Source: JBNKHH01 sp050290245
Lineage (GTDB): Bacteria > Pseudomonadota > Alphaproteobacteria > Rhodobacterales > Rhodobacteraceae
Length of the DNA stretch: 64,000 nt
Assembly: GCA_050290245.1 (NCBI GenBank)
Contig: JBNKHH010000055.1
Location: forward strand, 1 to 64,000
Reading direction: 5' to 3'
Shown here: positions 25,994-34,966 of the stretch, in pieces
How positions within the stretch are numbered: the stretch's first letter is position 1
How the letters are laid out: every line of letters begins with the position of its first letter
Notes under the pieces: model-generated
What the model was told of the DNA's origin: nothing
Database searches by the model: none
The model's input: the letters and a program-made list of their open reading frames with translations, nothing else
Position numbers and translations under genes: made by a program

Positions 25994-26989
25994 GTGACAC
26001 ATAAAATCAAACTCTTAGCAACGACAGCAGCAATTGTCAGCATCGCGGCCGCCGCGGCGGATGCGCAAGACAAGAAGACACTGGCCATCGTCGTAAAAGG
26101 TCTGGACAACCCCTTCTTCGAGCAGATCAACCTGGGCTGCCAGAAGTGGATGTCCGAGAACGCGGACAGCGAATATGAGTGCCTTTACACGGGTCCGGCA
26201 TCTTCGGCCGATGAGGCCGGCGAGGTTCAAATCGTCGATGACCTGCTGACCAGCGGCGTTGCCGCCATTGCGATCTCGCCATCCAACGCGCCGGCCATGG
26301 CGAACCGGGTGCGCTCGATTGCACCCGACGTTCCGGTGATGACAATCGACGCCGACTTCCTGGCGGAAGACCGCGATCTGCGCACGACCTACCTTGGCAC
26401 TGACAACTATCTGATGGGCGTCAAGATGGCCGAGGAAGCAGCCAAGCTGAAGCCCGAGGGCGGCACGGTTTGCCTCCAGCTCGGCAACGTCGCTGCTGAC
26501 AACATCAATGCCCGCGCACAAGGTTTCCGTGACACGGCGGGAGGCTCGGACGGCATTGACCGTCTGACCGGCCAGGGCGGATGGACCGAGATCGAAGGAT
26601 GCCCGGTCTTTACGAACGACCAGGCCGATCTGGCCAACCAGCAGATGGCTGACACCTTTATCGCCAATCCGGATCTGGACGCGTTCATCCTGGTCGGTGG
26701 CTGGGCTCAGTTCGCCCCGCAGGCCTACACGCAGGTGACGGACCAGGTGATGGACAAGCTCAAGTCGGGCGACCTCATCATTGTCGCCGGCGATACATTG
26801 CCGCCGCAGACCAAGGCGTTCCGCGAAGGTCGCAGCCATGCCCAGGTCGGCCAGCGGCCGTTCGAAATGGGGTATCGCGCACCCGACGTGATGATCCAGT
26901 TGATCAACGGCGAGTCGGTCGATGATCCGCTTTATACCGGGCTCGACGTCTGCAACCAAAGTGATGCAGGCTTCTGCGCCAACAACTAG
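25994..26989 (+). CDS. Periplasmic sugar-binding protein (RbsB family), first copy
   Basis: A 331-residue type I periplasmic binding protein. The signal peptide ends near AAAADA-QDKKT, and the mature domain starts TLAIVVKGLDNPFFEQINLG. Four later Cys residues (CLYTG, CLQLG, EGCPV, LDVCNQSDAGFC) may form disulfides. It starts at GTG 25994 after CGGGAGG. A strong hairpin follows at 27002. It probably serves one of the two permease/ATPase sets at this locus. Confidence 0.85.
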   Translation: MTHKIKLLATTAAIVSIAAAAADAQDKKTLAIVVKGLDNPFFEQINLGCQKWMSENADSEYECLYTGPASSADEAGEVQIVDDLLTSGVAAIAISPSNAPAMANRVRSIAPDVPVMTIDADFLAEDRDLRTTYLGTDNYLMGVKMAEEAAKLKPEGGTVCLQLGNVAADNINARAQGFRDTAGGSDGIDRLTGQGGWTEIEGCPVFTNDQADLANQQMADTFIANPDLDAFILVGGWAQFAPQAYTQVTDQVMDKLKSGDLIIVAGDTLPPQTKAFREGRSHAQVGQRPFEMGYRAPDVMIQLINGESVDDPLYTGLDVCNQSDAGFCANN

Positions 26990-27001
26990 GCCGCACAAAA
27001 A

Positions 27002-27026
27002 TACCGGCCCCTCCTCGGGGCCGGTA
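27002..27026 (+). promoter_or_regulatory. Strong hairpin after the first binding-protein gene
   Basis: Perfect 10-bp stem, TACCGGCCCC (27002-27011) and GGGGCCGGTA (27017-27026), with a 5-base loop. No T-tract follows. It probably stabilises the upstream mRNA or causes partial termination. Confidence 0.65.
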
Positions 27027-27040
27027 CCAGCCAAACCTGA

Positions 27041-27058
27041 TTTGGTAATATTAGCAAA
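27041..27058. promoter_or_regulatory. Second operator-like palindrome
   Basis: TTTGGTAATATTAGCAAA is symmetric except at one position pair and matches the site at 24894-24910 in 14 or more positions. It lies 63 bp before the second binding-protein gene, so that gene likely has its own promoter under the same LacI-type control. Confidence 0.7.
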
Positions 27059-27120
27059 CAGATGACATTTCGCGCGCCATCGGGTGGGCGTTACTGGAAC
27101 CTAATCTAGGAGCAAGAAAC

Positions 27121-28068
27121 ATGAGTATCGCAAGGACATTGGCCATAGCCGGGATCGCGGCGACGCTGGCATCCGGGGCCGTGGCACAAGAAAAGCAGAA
27201 GATGGCGTTCGTTGTGAACGCGGCGTCCGATTTCTGGAAACTCGCCGAGGCGGGCGTCAAGGCGGCACAAGCCGAACTGCCAGACTACGAACTGCAGTTC
27301 CGCTATCCGGCGCAGGGTACTGCCGCGCTTCAGAACGCCTTGATGGACGACCTCGTGGCGGCCGGAACAGATGCCATCATGATCTCATCGGTCGATCCCA
27401 AGACCTCGATCGACGCTTTCAATCGCATTGCCGGCCAGGTGCCGTTGTTCACGACCGACTCTGACGCACCGGCGAGCAACCGGATCGCCTATCTCGGATC
27501 ATCGAACACGCAGGCAGGCATTCAGGCTGGCGAGATCGCGGTCCAGGCCCTGCCCGACGGCGGTCAGTGCATGGGCTTCGTCGGCTTCCTCGGCGCAGAC
27601 AACGCAGTCGAGCGTATCGCTGGCTTCCGGCAGGCGGTCGAAGGATCGGGGATCGAATTGGTCGATGTGCGCGGCGACGATGTCGACTTTGCGCGGGCCC
27701 GGTCCAACGTCGACGACGTCCTGGCTGCCATGCCCGAGATCAACTGCATGGTGGGCTTTTATTCCTACAACCCGCCAAAGATCTACGAGGCGCTGCAGGC
27801 CGCCGGGAAACTGGGCGAGATCACAGTCATCGCCTTTGACGAGGACCCGGTCACGCTCGGCGCCGTTCGTGCCGGTGATTTCGCCGGTACGGTCGTCCAG
27901 GACCCCTATCAGTGGGGCTATCAGGGGATGCACCTGATGGCGGATTTCCTGGCAGGAGACAAATCCGGGGTTCCGGCAGATGGTCTGATCATCGTTCCGA
28001 CAAAGGTGATCAACCAGTCGAATGTTGATGCATTCGAAGCAGAACTGAAAGCAAGGATTGCTGGATAA
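27121..28068 (+). CDS. Periplasmic sugar-binding protein (RbsB family), second copy
   Basis: A 315-residue type I binding protein. The signal peptide ends at GAVA-QEKQK, and the mature part is MAFVVNAASDFWKLAEAGVK, a pattern seen in inositol- or ribose-type binding proteins. It is only distantly similar to the protein at 25994, so it is not a recent duplicate. It is preceded by its own operator and followed by two hairpins, then by the two-domain ATPase gene at 28151, which it likely serves. Confidence 0.85.
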   Translation: MSIARTLAIAGIAATLASGAVAQEKQKMAFVVNAASDFWKLAEAGVKAAQAELPDYELQFRYPAQGTAALQNALMDDLVAAGTDAIMISSVDPKTSIDAFNRIAGQVPLFTTDSDAPASNRIAYLGSSNTQAGIQAGEIAVQALPDGGQCMGFVGFLGADNAVERIAGFRQAVEGSGIELVDVRGDDVDFARARSNVDDVLAAMPEINCMVGFYSYNPPKIYEALQAAGKLGEITVIAFDEDPVTLGAVRAGDFAGTVVQDPYQWGYQGMHLMADFLAGDKSGVPADGLIIVPTKVINQSNVDAFEAELKARIAG

Positions 28069-28127
28069 GCGGTGTCCTCCCGCTTAAAAAGGGCTGTGCG
28101 AGAGGCGAATGTCTTCTTGCGCAGCCC
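28066..28127 (+). promoter_or_regulatory. Tandem hairpins after the second binding-protein gene
   Basis: TAAGCGG (28066-28072, including the stop codon) pairs with CCGCTTA (28080-28086). GGGCTGTGCG (28091-28100) pairs with TGCGCAGCCC (28118-28127) with two G-U pairs. They fill the gap before the ATPase gene and resemble REP-like protective structures. Confidence 0.6.
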
Positions 28128-28150
28128 GACTCTCAGGAAGCACGATTCCC

Positions 28151-29647
28151 ATGAACAAAGCCGCCATCGATCTTGCGCTTTCACAGGTGACAAAGGTCTA
28201 CCCCGGAGTCGTCGCTCTCCAGGATGTCAATCTTGACATCCGTGGCGGTGAGATCGTCGGTGTCATCGGAGAAAATGGCGCAGGAAAATCGACGCTGATG
28301 AAGGTCCTCGGCGGCGCCATCGCACCGGACGGCGGCACCATAGTGATCGACGGCGAAAGCCACAGCGCCCTGACCCCGCGGGCGGCGACCGACCATGGCA
28401 TCGCCTTCGTGCACCAGGAATTGAACACATTTGCCAACCTGGATGTCGCCGGGAATGTCTTTCTCGGTCGGGAACTTGCCAGCCCCGGATTGCGCATGCT
28501 GGACAACCGCGCGATGGCGCGCGAAGTGCAACCCATCCTTGATTTGCTCGGCGCCCGTTTTGGTCCCGGCGATCCCGTTGCGGGACTGTCGATCGCCGAC
28601 CAGCAGTTGATCGAGATCGCAAAGGCGCTTTCGATGGACGCACGCCTCGTCATCTTTGACGAACCGACGTCAAGCCTGACCCTCTCGGAAACCGAACTTT
28701 TGCTCGACGTCATGCGGAAGCTGAAGGCCAAGGGCGTGGCGGTTCTGTTCATCAGCCACCGGCTCACAGAAATAATGGACGTCGCAGATCGCGTGGTGGT
28801 GTTGCGCGACGGCAAGAACGCCGGCGGACTTTCCGGTCAGGAAGCGACCAAGGACCGAATGGTCGAAATGATGATCGGTCGGAATATCGGGCGCGACGAG
28901 CACCACCGCTCGCACGCCACATCCGCCAAATCTCTGGAAATCGTCGGCGTGAGAACAACAGCCTATCCCGCCGCGACCGTCGATCTGACAGTCCATGCCG
29001 GAGAGATACTTGGCCTGGCCGGCCTGGTCGGCGCGGGGCGCTCGGAACTGGCCCGAGCCATTTTCGGCATAGACCCGCGCCACGGCGGAGAGGTCCTGGT
29101 AAACGGCACAAGCGTGGCGCCCAACTCGGTCGGCGACGCAATTGGTGCCGGGCTTTGCCTTGTTCCCGAGAACCGCAAGGAAGAGGGCCTGCTGCTCGAT
29201 TTCCCCATTCTCGACAATATATCGCTGCCGAACCTGCACACGATCAGCGAAGGGGTTTTCGTAGATCGCAAAGCAGAGGCCGGTTTGGGCCAAACCTCGA
29301 AAGACAAACTCAGAATCAAGGCCTCCTCGCTCGGCGAAGCCGTCGCCTCGCTTTCCGGCGGGAACCAGCAAAAAGTCGTACTGGCCAAATGGTTGGCGAT
29401 GAACCCGGCCGCGATCATACTGGACGAACCGACCCGTGGTATAGATGTCGGAGCCAAGGGCGAGGTCTATGCCTTGATGCGCGAACTTGCCGAAAACGGC
29501 GTCGCGATTCTGATGATTTCCAGCGATATGGAAGAGGTCATCGGCATCTCGGACAGAGTGGCGGTAATGAATGCGGGCCGGGTGACAGCCTTGCTCGAAC
29601 CGGAAGAACTGACCGAACAGAACATCCTTCGGATGGCGGTTGCGTGA
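28151..29647 (+). CDS. Sugar ABC transporter ATP-binding protein, two-domain (RbsA/MglA type)
   Basis: A 498-residue protein with two ATPase domains. The first has Walker A GENGAGKST and Walker B LVIFDEPTSSL; the second has signature LSGGNQQKVVLAKWL and Walker B AIILDEPTRGIDVG. In RbsA-type proteins the second Walker A is usually degenerate, as here (GLVGAGRSELA). ATG 28151 gives the usual family start (DLALSQVTKVYPGVVALQDV). It pairs with the permease at 29677. Confidence 0.88.
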   Translation: MNKAAIDLALSQVTKVYPGVVALQDVNLDIRGGEIVGVIGENGAGKSTLMKVLGGAIAPDGGTIVIDGESHSALTPRAATDHGIAFVHQELNTFANLDVAGNVFLGRELASPGLRMLDNRAMAREVQPILDLLGARFGPGDPVAGLSIADQQLIEIAKALSMDARLVIFDEPTSSLTLSETELLLDVMRKLKAKGVAVLFISHRLTEIMDVADRVVVLRDGKNAGGLSGQEATKDRMVEMMIGRNIGRDEHHRSHATSAKSLEIVGVRTTAYPAATVDLTVHAGEILGLAGLVGAGRSELARAIFGIDPRHGGEVLVNGTSVAPNSVGDAIGAGLCLVPENRKEEGLLLDFPILDNISLPNLHTISEGVFVDRKAEAGLGQTSKDKLRIKASSLGEAVASLSGGNQQKVVLAKWLAMNPAAIILDEPTRGIDVGAKGEVYALMRELAENGVAILMISSDMEEVIGISDRVAVMNAGRVTALLEPEELTEQNILRMAVA

Positions 29648-29676
29648 AGGCCCAGAGATGATGGAGGTATTTTAGG

Positions 29677-30675
29677 GTGCAAAAGAAGGATATCGGACTT
29701 GCCGTTCTCGTTCTGACCGTTGCGGCGGTCGTGGCGACGCTGAACCCGCGCTTCCTCTCCCCGATCAACCTGTCTAATACCGCCAACTTGATCGGCCTTT
29801 TCGGGCTGTTCTCGATTGCCGAGGCCTTCGTCATCGTGACCGCTGGCATTGAGCTTTCCGTTGGCTCGGTCATTGCCCTGCTCGGCGTTCTCTTTGTCGA
29901 TATGATCGTGAATCAGGGCGTACCTTGGCCGATTGCCATGGTAATCGTTCTGATCCTTGGTGGCATAATCGGATTGCTGCACGGCCTTCTGGTGACGCGG
30001 CTCAAGTTGCAGCCATTCGTCGTCACGCTTTGCGGGCTTCTGATCTACCGGGGCATCGCCCGGTTTTATACAGCGGACGGAACTGCCGGATTTTCCTTCG
30101 GGGACGAGTTTCCGATGCTCGAATGGCTGGTCTCGGGTCGCACGAGCGGTGTTCCGCATTCAATTCTGACCTTTGGCGTCGTGGCTATCTTCTCGTGGTT
30201 TCTGCTTCATCGTACCGTCTTCGGCCGCCACCTTCTGGCAGTGGGAAAAAACGAGGAAGCCGCTCGGTTTTCCGGCGTCAACACCACGCGGGTCATCATT
30301 CTGGCCTATGTATTATGCGCAGTGCTGACAGGTGTCTCAGCCATCTTCTTCGCCATGTATACGCGTTCGATCCATCCGGCGTCGCACGGAAGTTTCTATG
30401 AGCTCTACGCGATTGCCGCCGCCGTGCTGGGAGGCTTCTCGCTGCGCGGCGGAGAAGGCTCGATCGTGGGCGTGGTTCTTGGTGTCATCCTGCTTCAGGT
30501 CTTGCAGAACCTCGTCAACCTGCTCGGGATCCCGTCATCGCTGAATTTCGCCGTCATGGGGGGCGTCATATTGATCGGTGTGATCGCCGACACCCAATTT
30601 GGGCGTTACCGAACGGCCAAACGCCAGTCTGCTGCGCTGTCCAATATCCAGACCGCCGGAAATTTGCAGGAATAG
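29677..30675 (+). CDS. Sugar ABC transporter permease (RbsC family)
   Basis: A 332-residue membrane protein with the motif AGIELSVGSVIALLGVLFVD and segments such as GLLHGLLVTRLKLQPFVVTL. Start GTG 29677 (MQKKDIGLAVLVLTVAAVVA) follows ATGGAGG. It is the last gene of the + operon and is convergent with the histidine kinase at 30865. No clear terminator is seen in the 189 bp between them. Confidence 0.87.
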   Translation: MQKKDIGLAVLVLTVAAVVATLNPRFLSPINLSNTANLIGLFGLFSIAEAFVIVTAGIELSVGSVIALLGVLFVDMIVNQGVPWPIAMVIVLILGGIIGLLHGLLVTRLKLQPFVVTLCGLLIYRGIARFYTADGTAGFSFGDEFPMLEWLVSGRTSGVPHSILTFGVVAIFSWFLLHRTVFGRHLLAVGKNEEAARFSGVNTTRVIILAYVLCAVLTGVSAIFFAMYTRSIHPASHGSFYELYAIAAAVLGGFSLRGGEGSIVGVVLGVILLQVLQNLVNLLGIPSSLNFAVMGGVILIGVIADTQFGRYRTAKRQSAALSNIQTAGNLQE

Positions 30676-30864
30676 CAAACTGGCGATTGCCACGCGTCGA
30701 ATTGCCCACGGCTGAGGACAGCATTTGTCGACCGGTTCGGCCTTCTGGAGGCTCCGGCACCGCCGCCGCTACGATCAGCGCATTGCCCCCTCACCACGGT
30801 TCGATGCAGCAATTCTGTGCACGCCGTTCGGTCCGTCCAGAACGATCCTGCCGCGCTCGGTGTC

Positions 30865-32298
30865 TTAAGCTCGACCCGTCGGCAGTTCGACAATAAAAAC
30901 CGCGCCCCTGCCGGTTTGCTGGGACAATTCGATGGCTCCGCCATGGGCAATGACGATCCTGTGGCAAAGCGCGAGCCCCAGGCCGGTCCCCTTGCCCGCC
31001 GCTTTTGTTGTGAACAAAGGGTCGAAGATCCGGTCGCGGATATCGGGCGGCACTCCCGGCCCGTCATCGATGAAACGCACACATACACCCGAACTGTTTG
31101 GCACGACTTCGATGCTGATACACGAACCCTTGCCAGCCTGAGACATCGCCTGCGCTGCATTGGAGAGAATGTTCAAAAAGACCTGCACGATCTGCACTTC
31201 GTCAACCTGCAGCTTTGGAATTGCATCGGCGATATTCAGGTCGATCTTGATACCGTTCGACTGTTCGCTGGCCTCGAACGCTTCGACGGCTGTCCCAATC
31301 AGTTCGGACACCTCGTGTGTTTCAAGTTTCAAAGGCCGGTCGCGCGCCATCGAAAGAAAGGCGCGCACGATCCGCACGCAGCGTTCGGCGGCATGGGTCA
31401 TGCGTTCGATCCTCGGGCGCAAGTCGTCGGCAATGTCTTCCTCCAGCAATAGATGGGCATTTCCCACGACCACCGACAGGGGATTGTTCAACTCATGGGC
31501 AATCCCTGACAAAACCTCGCCAAGGGCCGACATCTTTTCCAACTGAAACAACTGTTTCTTCTGCCGCTCGATCTCGGTCGCGGCGCCGATCTGTTCGGAC
31601 AGATCGCTGATGCTGGCAACGATGACGTCCTCGCCCCGGTAATCGACGATCCGTGCCGAGATCGTTGCCGGGAATGTCGCACCCTCCTTCCCACGCGCCG
31701 TGATCCGCATGTCGTCAATCCGCTCGGTCGGCAGCAAGGCCGCCAGGAAATCTGCACGCTCGGTCGGGATGGCAAAATGCTGTGCGCTGTCGAACCCCTT
31801 GCCGAGAAGTTCCGTGGCGGCGGGTGAACGATACAGGATGCGCCCATCCCCGATACCCGACATGATCAGGCAGGTCGGACATGCGTGAAGAACCTTCGAC
31901 ATCACTTCTTCAAGTTCGGATTCCGAAGCATCGTCCGCCGCCCCCACCGGCGTTAGCGACACGACAAACCCGTCGTCGGACGTGCGTCGAAGCACGACGC
32001 GCGACCGCACACCACCGGCACCAGCAGCGGTGACTTCGGGTTGCGCATCGGGCCGGTCCAGATAGCGTTCTTCGATCACGCGCAAAACGGAAGCGTCAGC
32101 CTCGGACAAGATCGTCTTGCGCACGGCCTCGGACAAAAAGACGGTCCAAGGCGTTCCATTGACAAGAAATCCGGCCAAGGGGCGCAATGCCTCGCGGAAC
32201 GCTGCATTGCTGATGCGAAGAACGGCGTTTTCGTCGAAGACCGCCATGGGTTCCGAGGTCAGCTCAAGCGCTTCTTCGAATGTCAGCCCGTCGGACAC
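30865..32298 (-). CDS. PAS-domain sensor histidine kinase
   Basis: A 477-residue kinase with no membrane segment, so probably a cytoplasmic sensor. PAS 1 is at about 8-60 (TSEPMAVFDENAVLRISNAA). A second PAS-like domain is at about 145-240 with two Cys (HACPTCLIMSGIGDGRILYR). The HisKA has phospho-acceptor His268 (GIAHELNNPLSVVVG), and the HATPase domain has the N box (NILSNAAQAM) and the DDGPGVP and GTGLGLAL motifs. No receiver domain is attached. The start is GTG 32298, 4 bases after the cyclase-like stop. Its kinase core closely resembles that of the hybrid kinase at 38373, hinting at a shared regulator. Confidence 0.9.
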   Translation of the reverse strand: MSDGLTFEEALELTSEPMAVFDENAVLRISNAAFREALRPLAGFLVNGTPWTVFLSEAVRKTILSEADASVLRVIEERYLDRPDAQPEVTAAGAGGVRSRVVLRRTSDDGFVVSLTPVGAADDASESELEEVMSKVLHACPTCLIMSGIGDGRILYRSPAATELLGKGFDSAQHFAIPTERADFLAALLPTERIDDMRITARGKEGATFPATISARIVDYRGEDVIVASISDLSEQIGAATEIERQKKQLFQLEKMSALGEVLSGIAHELNNPLSVVVGNAHLLLEEDIADDLRPRIERMTHAAERCVRIVRAFLSMARDRPLKLETHEVSELIGTAVEAFEASEQSNGIKIDLNIADAIPKLQVDEVQIVQVFLNILSNAAQAMSQAGKGSCISIEVVPNSSGVCVRFIDDGPGVPPDIRDRIFDPLFTTKAAGKGTGLGLALCHRIVIAHGGAIELSQQTGRGAVFIVELPTGRA

Positions 32299-32302
32299 CG
32301 GA

Positions 32303-33271
32303 TCATGCCCCGCCGCCGTCTTGCGCCGGCTCCGCTTCCAGAAGGGCCTGAATGGCCGCGTCTGCCTTGACCGACATGGCCGATGCCTGGCGGCGCATTT
32401 CCGAGGCCTCGATTACGGCCGGGCCGAAAACGTCGTAAACATACTTCTGGACACCTACGACCGAGCCGATGACTTGCCCGCTGGCAATGCCGATCCGGAT
32501 CCGCCACGGCAGTTTGTGACTTTCGTTGCGCCGCTCGATGTACTTTAGAAACCGCTCGGCCGCTCCTGCGACCGCACCGGCGTGATCGTGCCTTGGGTCC
32601 GGCACGCCAGCGACGGCGAAATAGCTGTCCCCCATCGTGCGAATGCGCTCGCAGCCAAATTGCTCTCCGATCCGGTCGAAGGCCGTAAAGATGTCGTTCA
32701 GTTCGGACACGATCACTGAAGGATCGTTCGTCGCAAGCATCCCGGTAAAGCCCTCGAAATCCGCCGACAGCACCGAGACCTGGTCAAATACGCGCGGCTC
32801 CACGGCGCCAAAGGATTTGAACTCCTCGTAGGCTGTCCGCGGCATCAGGTTCAAAAGCAGTTTTTCGACCTGTTCCTTCTCGCGTTTTATCTCATGCGTA
32901 TTGCGCTCGACCATCATGGCGTAGGAGTCGATCATCGACTCCAGCTCCTTGATCCGGCTGATGTTCTGGCACACGAGGACGGCCAGATTTTCCTGCGCAA
33001 GAGCCTTGTTGAACTCGACCGCAACGACCATCGTCCTGCGGCCAATCTTGAACGACACCTCGACGCTGTGGCGCCCGTCTTCGACCAGCTTTTTCAGCGC
33101 CGCCTTCAGATCCAGCGTACCCAGCTCAAGCGGTGCGTCCGCGTTCGCGGCACCGGTGAACCACTGGCCAAAGGTGTCATTGGCAAATCGCAGCGCACCG
33201 GTCTCGATGTCGACCAGCGCGACACCGACGCCGATAGCGCGCAAGAGCTGTTCGTTGATGGCCTCGATCAT
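32303..33271 (-). CDS. PAS-linked class III nucleotide cyclase homologue, probably degenerate
   Basis: A 322-residue protein. A PAS domain (about 5-105) is joined by a helical linker (105-145) to a cyclase domain (about 160-295). Both metal-binding Asp residues are present: Asp171 (LSADFEGFT) and Asp215 (RTMGDSYFAV). Asp280 (VYDVFG) fits adenine recognition. However, the transition-state Asn and Arg of the usual NVASRM motif are Ile287 and Glu291 (VIEASEM), and the usual Lys before T-x-GD is Arg211. It may therefore be a regulatory or altered enzyme. It overlaps the globin gene by 4 bases, so heme-protein control is likely. Confidence 0.8.
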   Translation of the reverse strand: MIEAINEQLLRAIGVGVALVDIETGALRFANDTFGQWFTGAANADAPLELGTLDLKAALKKLVEDGRHSVEVSFKIGRRTMVVAVEFNKALAQENLAVLVCQNISRIKELESMIDSYAMMVERNTHEIKREKEQVEKLLLNLMPRTAYEEFKSFGAVEPRVFDQVSVLSADFEGFTGMLATNDPSVIVSELNDIFTAFDRIGEQFGCERIRTMGDSYFAVAGVPDPRHDHAGAVAGAAERFLKYIERRNESHKLPWRIRIGIASGQVIGSVVGVQKYVYDVFGPAVIEASEMRRQASAMSVKADAAIQALLEAEPAQDGGGA

Positions 33272-33636
33272 GAGCTCGACGCCTTGACCAGGGCGTTCCG
33301 GCGGATCTCGATCTGCGCAAGGATCGCCGCGGCATCATCTTCTTCGACCCCGAAATCGCCCAGGGCTTCGTCCACCAGTTCTTTCAGGCGATCAAAGTGC
33401 AGATCGCTGATCTTCATTCCCCGATGCGCCCCGGTGATGTGGGCATCGGTGAAAGACGCGGGCCCGCCCATCAGCGATGCCACGAACTTGGTCTGGTGGT
33501 CGATCAGCTTGGGCATGTCGGTGTTTTCAAAGAACGGCCCCAACTCATCGTCGTCGAGGATGTAATCATACAACTGCAGGACTATACGGCTCACGGTCGC
33601 GAAACCGCCGTACTTGTCGTAGAGTGACTGGCTCAC
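33268..33636 (-). CDS. Group I truncated hemoglobin
   Basis: A 122-residue 2-on-2 globin. The proximal F8 heme ligand is His71 (GAHRGMKIS). Distal B10 Tyr23 (LQLYDYIL) and an H47-Q48 pair in helix E are present, and the GG motifs of trHbN are conserved (YDKYGGF; SLMGGPASFTD). Such globins bind O2, NO or CO. GTG 33636 is chosen because AAAGGAGAG lies 4-5 bases upstream and the family N-terminus (SLYDKYGG) begins there. It is coupled to the cyclase-like gene and the kinase gene. Confidence 0.88.
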   Translation of the reverse strand: MSQSLYDKYGGFATVSRIVLQLYDYILDDDELGPFFENTDMPKLIDHQTKFVASLMGGPASFTDAHITGAHRGMKISDLHFDRLKELVDEALGDFGVEEDDAAAILAQIEIRRNALVKASSS

Positions 33637-33743
33637 AAAACTCTCCTTTCGAAATTGGGCGAGGCCAACGAGACCGACCACGGTGTCGGGCAGCAACGCT
33701 GCCCCACAGCTGTCGCCAAGTTTCGACGTACCCCGCAGATAAT

Positions 33744-34904
33744 TCAAGCTGCGCGTGCTCGGGGAGCAAATTCGGCCGCCATCCACTCCTGTTCCTGACG
33801 CATCGCCTTTGCCAGGTCGTGGAAGGCCTCGGCAAGTTCTGCCATGGGCATGTCAAAGGCAGCTATCCGCTCGGTCACCGACCAGATGCCCTGTGTGACG
33901 CTGTCGCGCTGCGCCTGATACCTTGCCAAGGCGTCATCCCCGCCGATTGCGGCGGCATTGGCCAACAATTCGGCATCGCGGAAAGCGTCGGTGATGCCGT
34001 GCGCGGTTACCGGGTCGCGGAAGTACCCCGCGTCTCCGACCAGTGCCCAGCCCGGCCCAGTGCAATCGCGGACAAAGCCGTTCACCCCGGCAAAGGCGCG
34101 CAAAGGCTCGGTCACCTCGGCGTCGGCCAGCATGTCACCAAAGCCAGGGCTGGCACGAGATGCCAGTTCGCGCAGCACCCGTTCATCCGTGGACCCTGCG
34201 CGCATCCCGCGCAACCGGTCCTGCTGGGTCGTGGCGATGACCACGGTGGCATTTTCGTTTGTCGGCATCGATCCGATCATGACACCCGGCGCAAAGAAAG
34301 CGTGGTTTTCCGTCAACGGTAGGCCTTTGAAATATCCGTACATATGGCCCAGGGCGTGCTTGGCTTCCTTGCGCACCTTGGCCCCGACCCGTCGCGCAAG
34401 TGTCGAACGGATGCCGTCGGCGCCGACGACCAGTGGCGCGAAGACCGTCACGTCCTTGCCCTCGCTGTCGGTCAGCATTGCACCGATAACGCGTCCATGG
34501 CGGTCGGTGACGACATCGCGAAAACTGACGTGGAAATGCACCTCGGCCCCGGCCTCACTGGCCGCTTCGACAAGTGCCATGTCCAGCACGGGACGGCGCG
34601 GCCCCAGGATGCCGGGCATCCCCATGACCGGCTTCAGGTCGATGGGCAGCACGCGGTCGCCAAAATGCAGCGTGGTGCGCTGGATGCGGGGCGTGCCCAG
34701 GTCAAGCAATCGCTCGCCCAGACCCCAACGGGCAAGCTGGGCGACTGCGCCACGCGTCAGATTGTGAGAAGAAACCGTGTCCGCGCCGGGCTCGTTGCGT
34801 TCGACAAGAAGGACTTTCATTCCTTTGCGTGCCATCAACATGGCGGTTGCAGCTCCGGCGCAGCGGGCGCCGATGACGATAGCGTCATAGTGGTGTGCGT
34901 TCAT
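33744..34904 (-). CDS. FAD-dependent oxidoreductase (geranylgeranyl-reductase / monooxygenase-like)
   Basis: A 386-residue flavoprotein with the FAD Rossmann motif YDAIVIGARCAGAATAMLMA (GxGxxG-like), an RPVLDMALVEAASEAGAEVH segment and the second FAD motif GPGWALVGDAGYFRDPVTAHG. It belongs to the PHBH-fold group; the substrate is unknown. ATG 34904 follows AAAGGAGAG. It lies between OsmC and the globin gene in the same orientation, so it may be part of one long transcript of redox functions. Confidence 0.8.
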   Translation of the reverse strand: MNAHHYDAIVIGARCAGAATAMLMARKGMKVLLVERNEPGADTVSSHNLTRGAVAQLARWGLGERLLDLGTPRIQRTTLHFGDRVLPIDLKPVMGMPGILGPRRPVLDMALVEAASEAGAEVHFHVSFRDVVTDRHGRVIGAMLTDSEGKDVTVFAPLVVGADGIRSTLARRVGAKVRKEAKHALGHMYGYFKGLPLTENHAFFAPGVMIGSMPTNENATVVIATTQQDRLRGMRAGSTDERVLRELASRASPGFGDMLADAEVTEPLRAFAGVNGFVRDCTGPGWALVGDAGYFRDPVTAHGITDAFRDAELLANAAAIGGDDALARYQAQRDSVTQGIWSVTERIAAFDMPMAELAEAFHDLAKAMRQEQEWMAAEFAPRARAA

Positions 34905-34966
34905 GGCGTCTCTCCTTTGGTGCGCCGTTGAAAAAGGGGGGCCGGGGCCTGGGTGGCCCCGGTGCG

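Noticed and set aside
27002..27026. Classical rho-independent terminator
   Set aside because: The stem is strong but no U-run follows on the + strand, so full termination is not supported.
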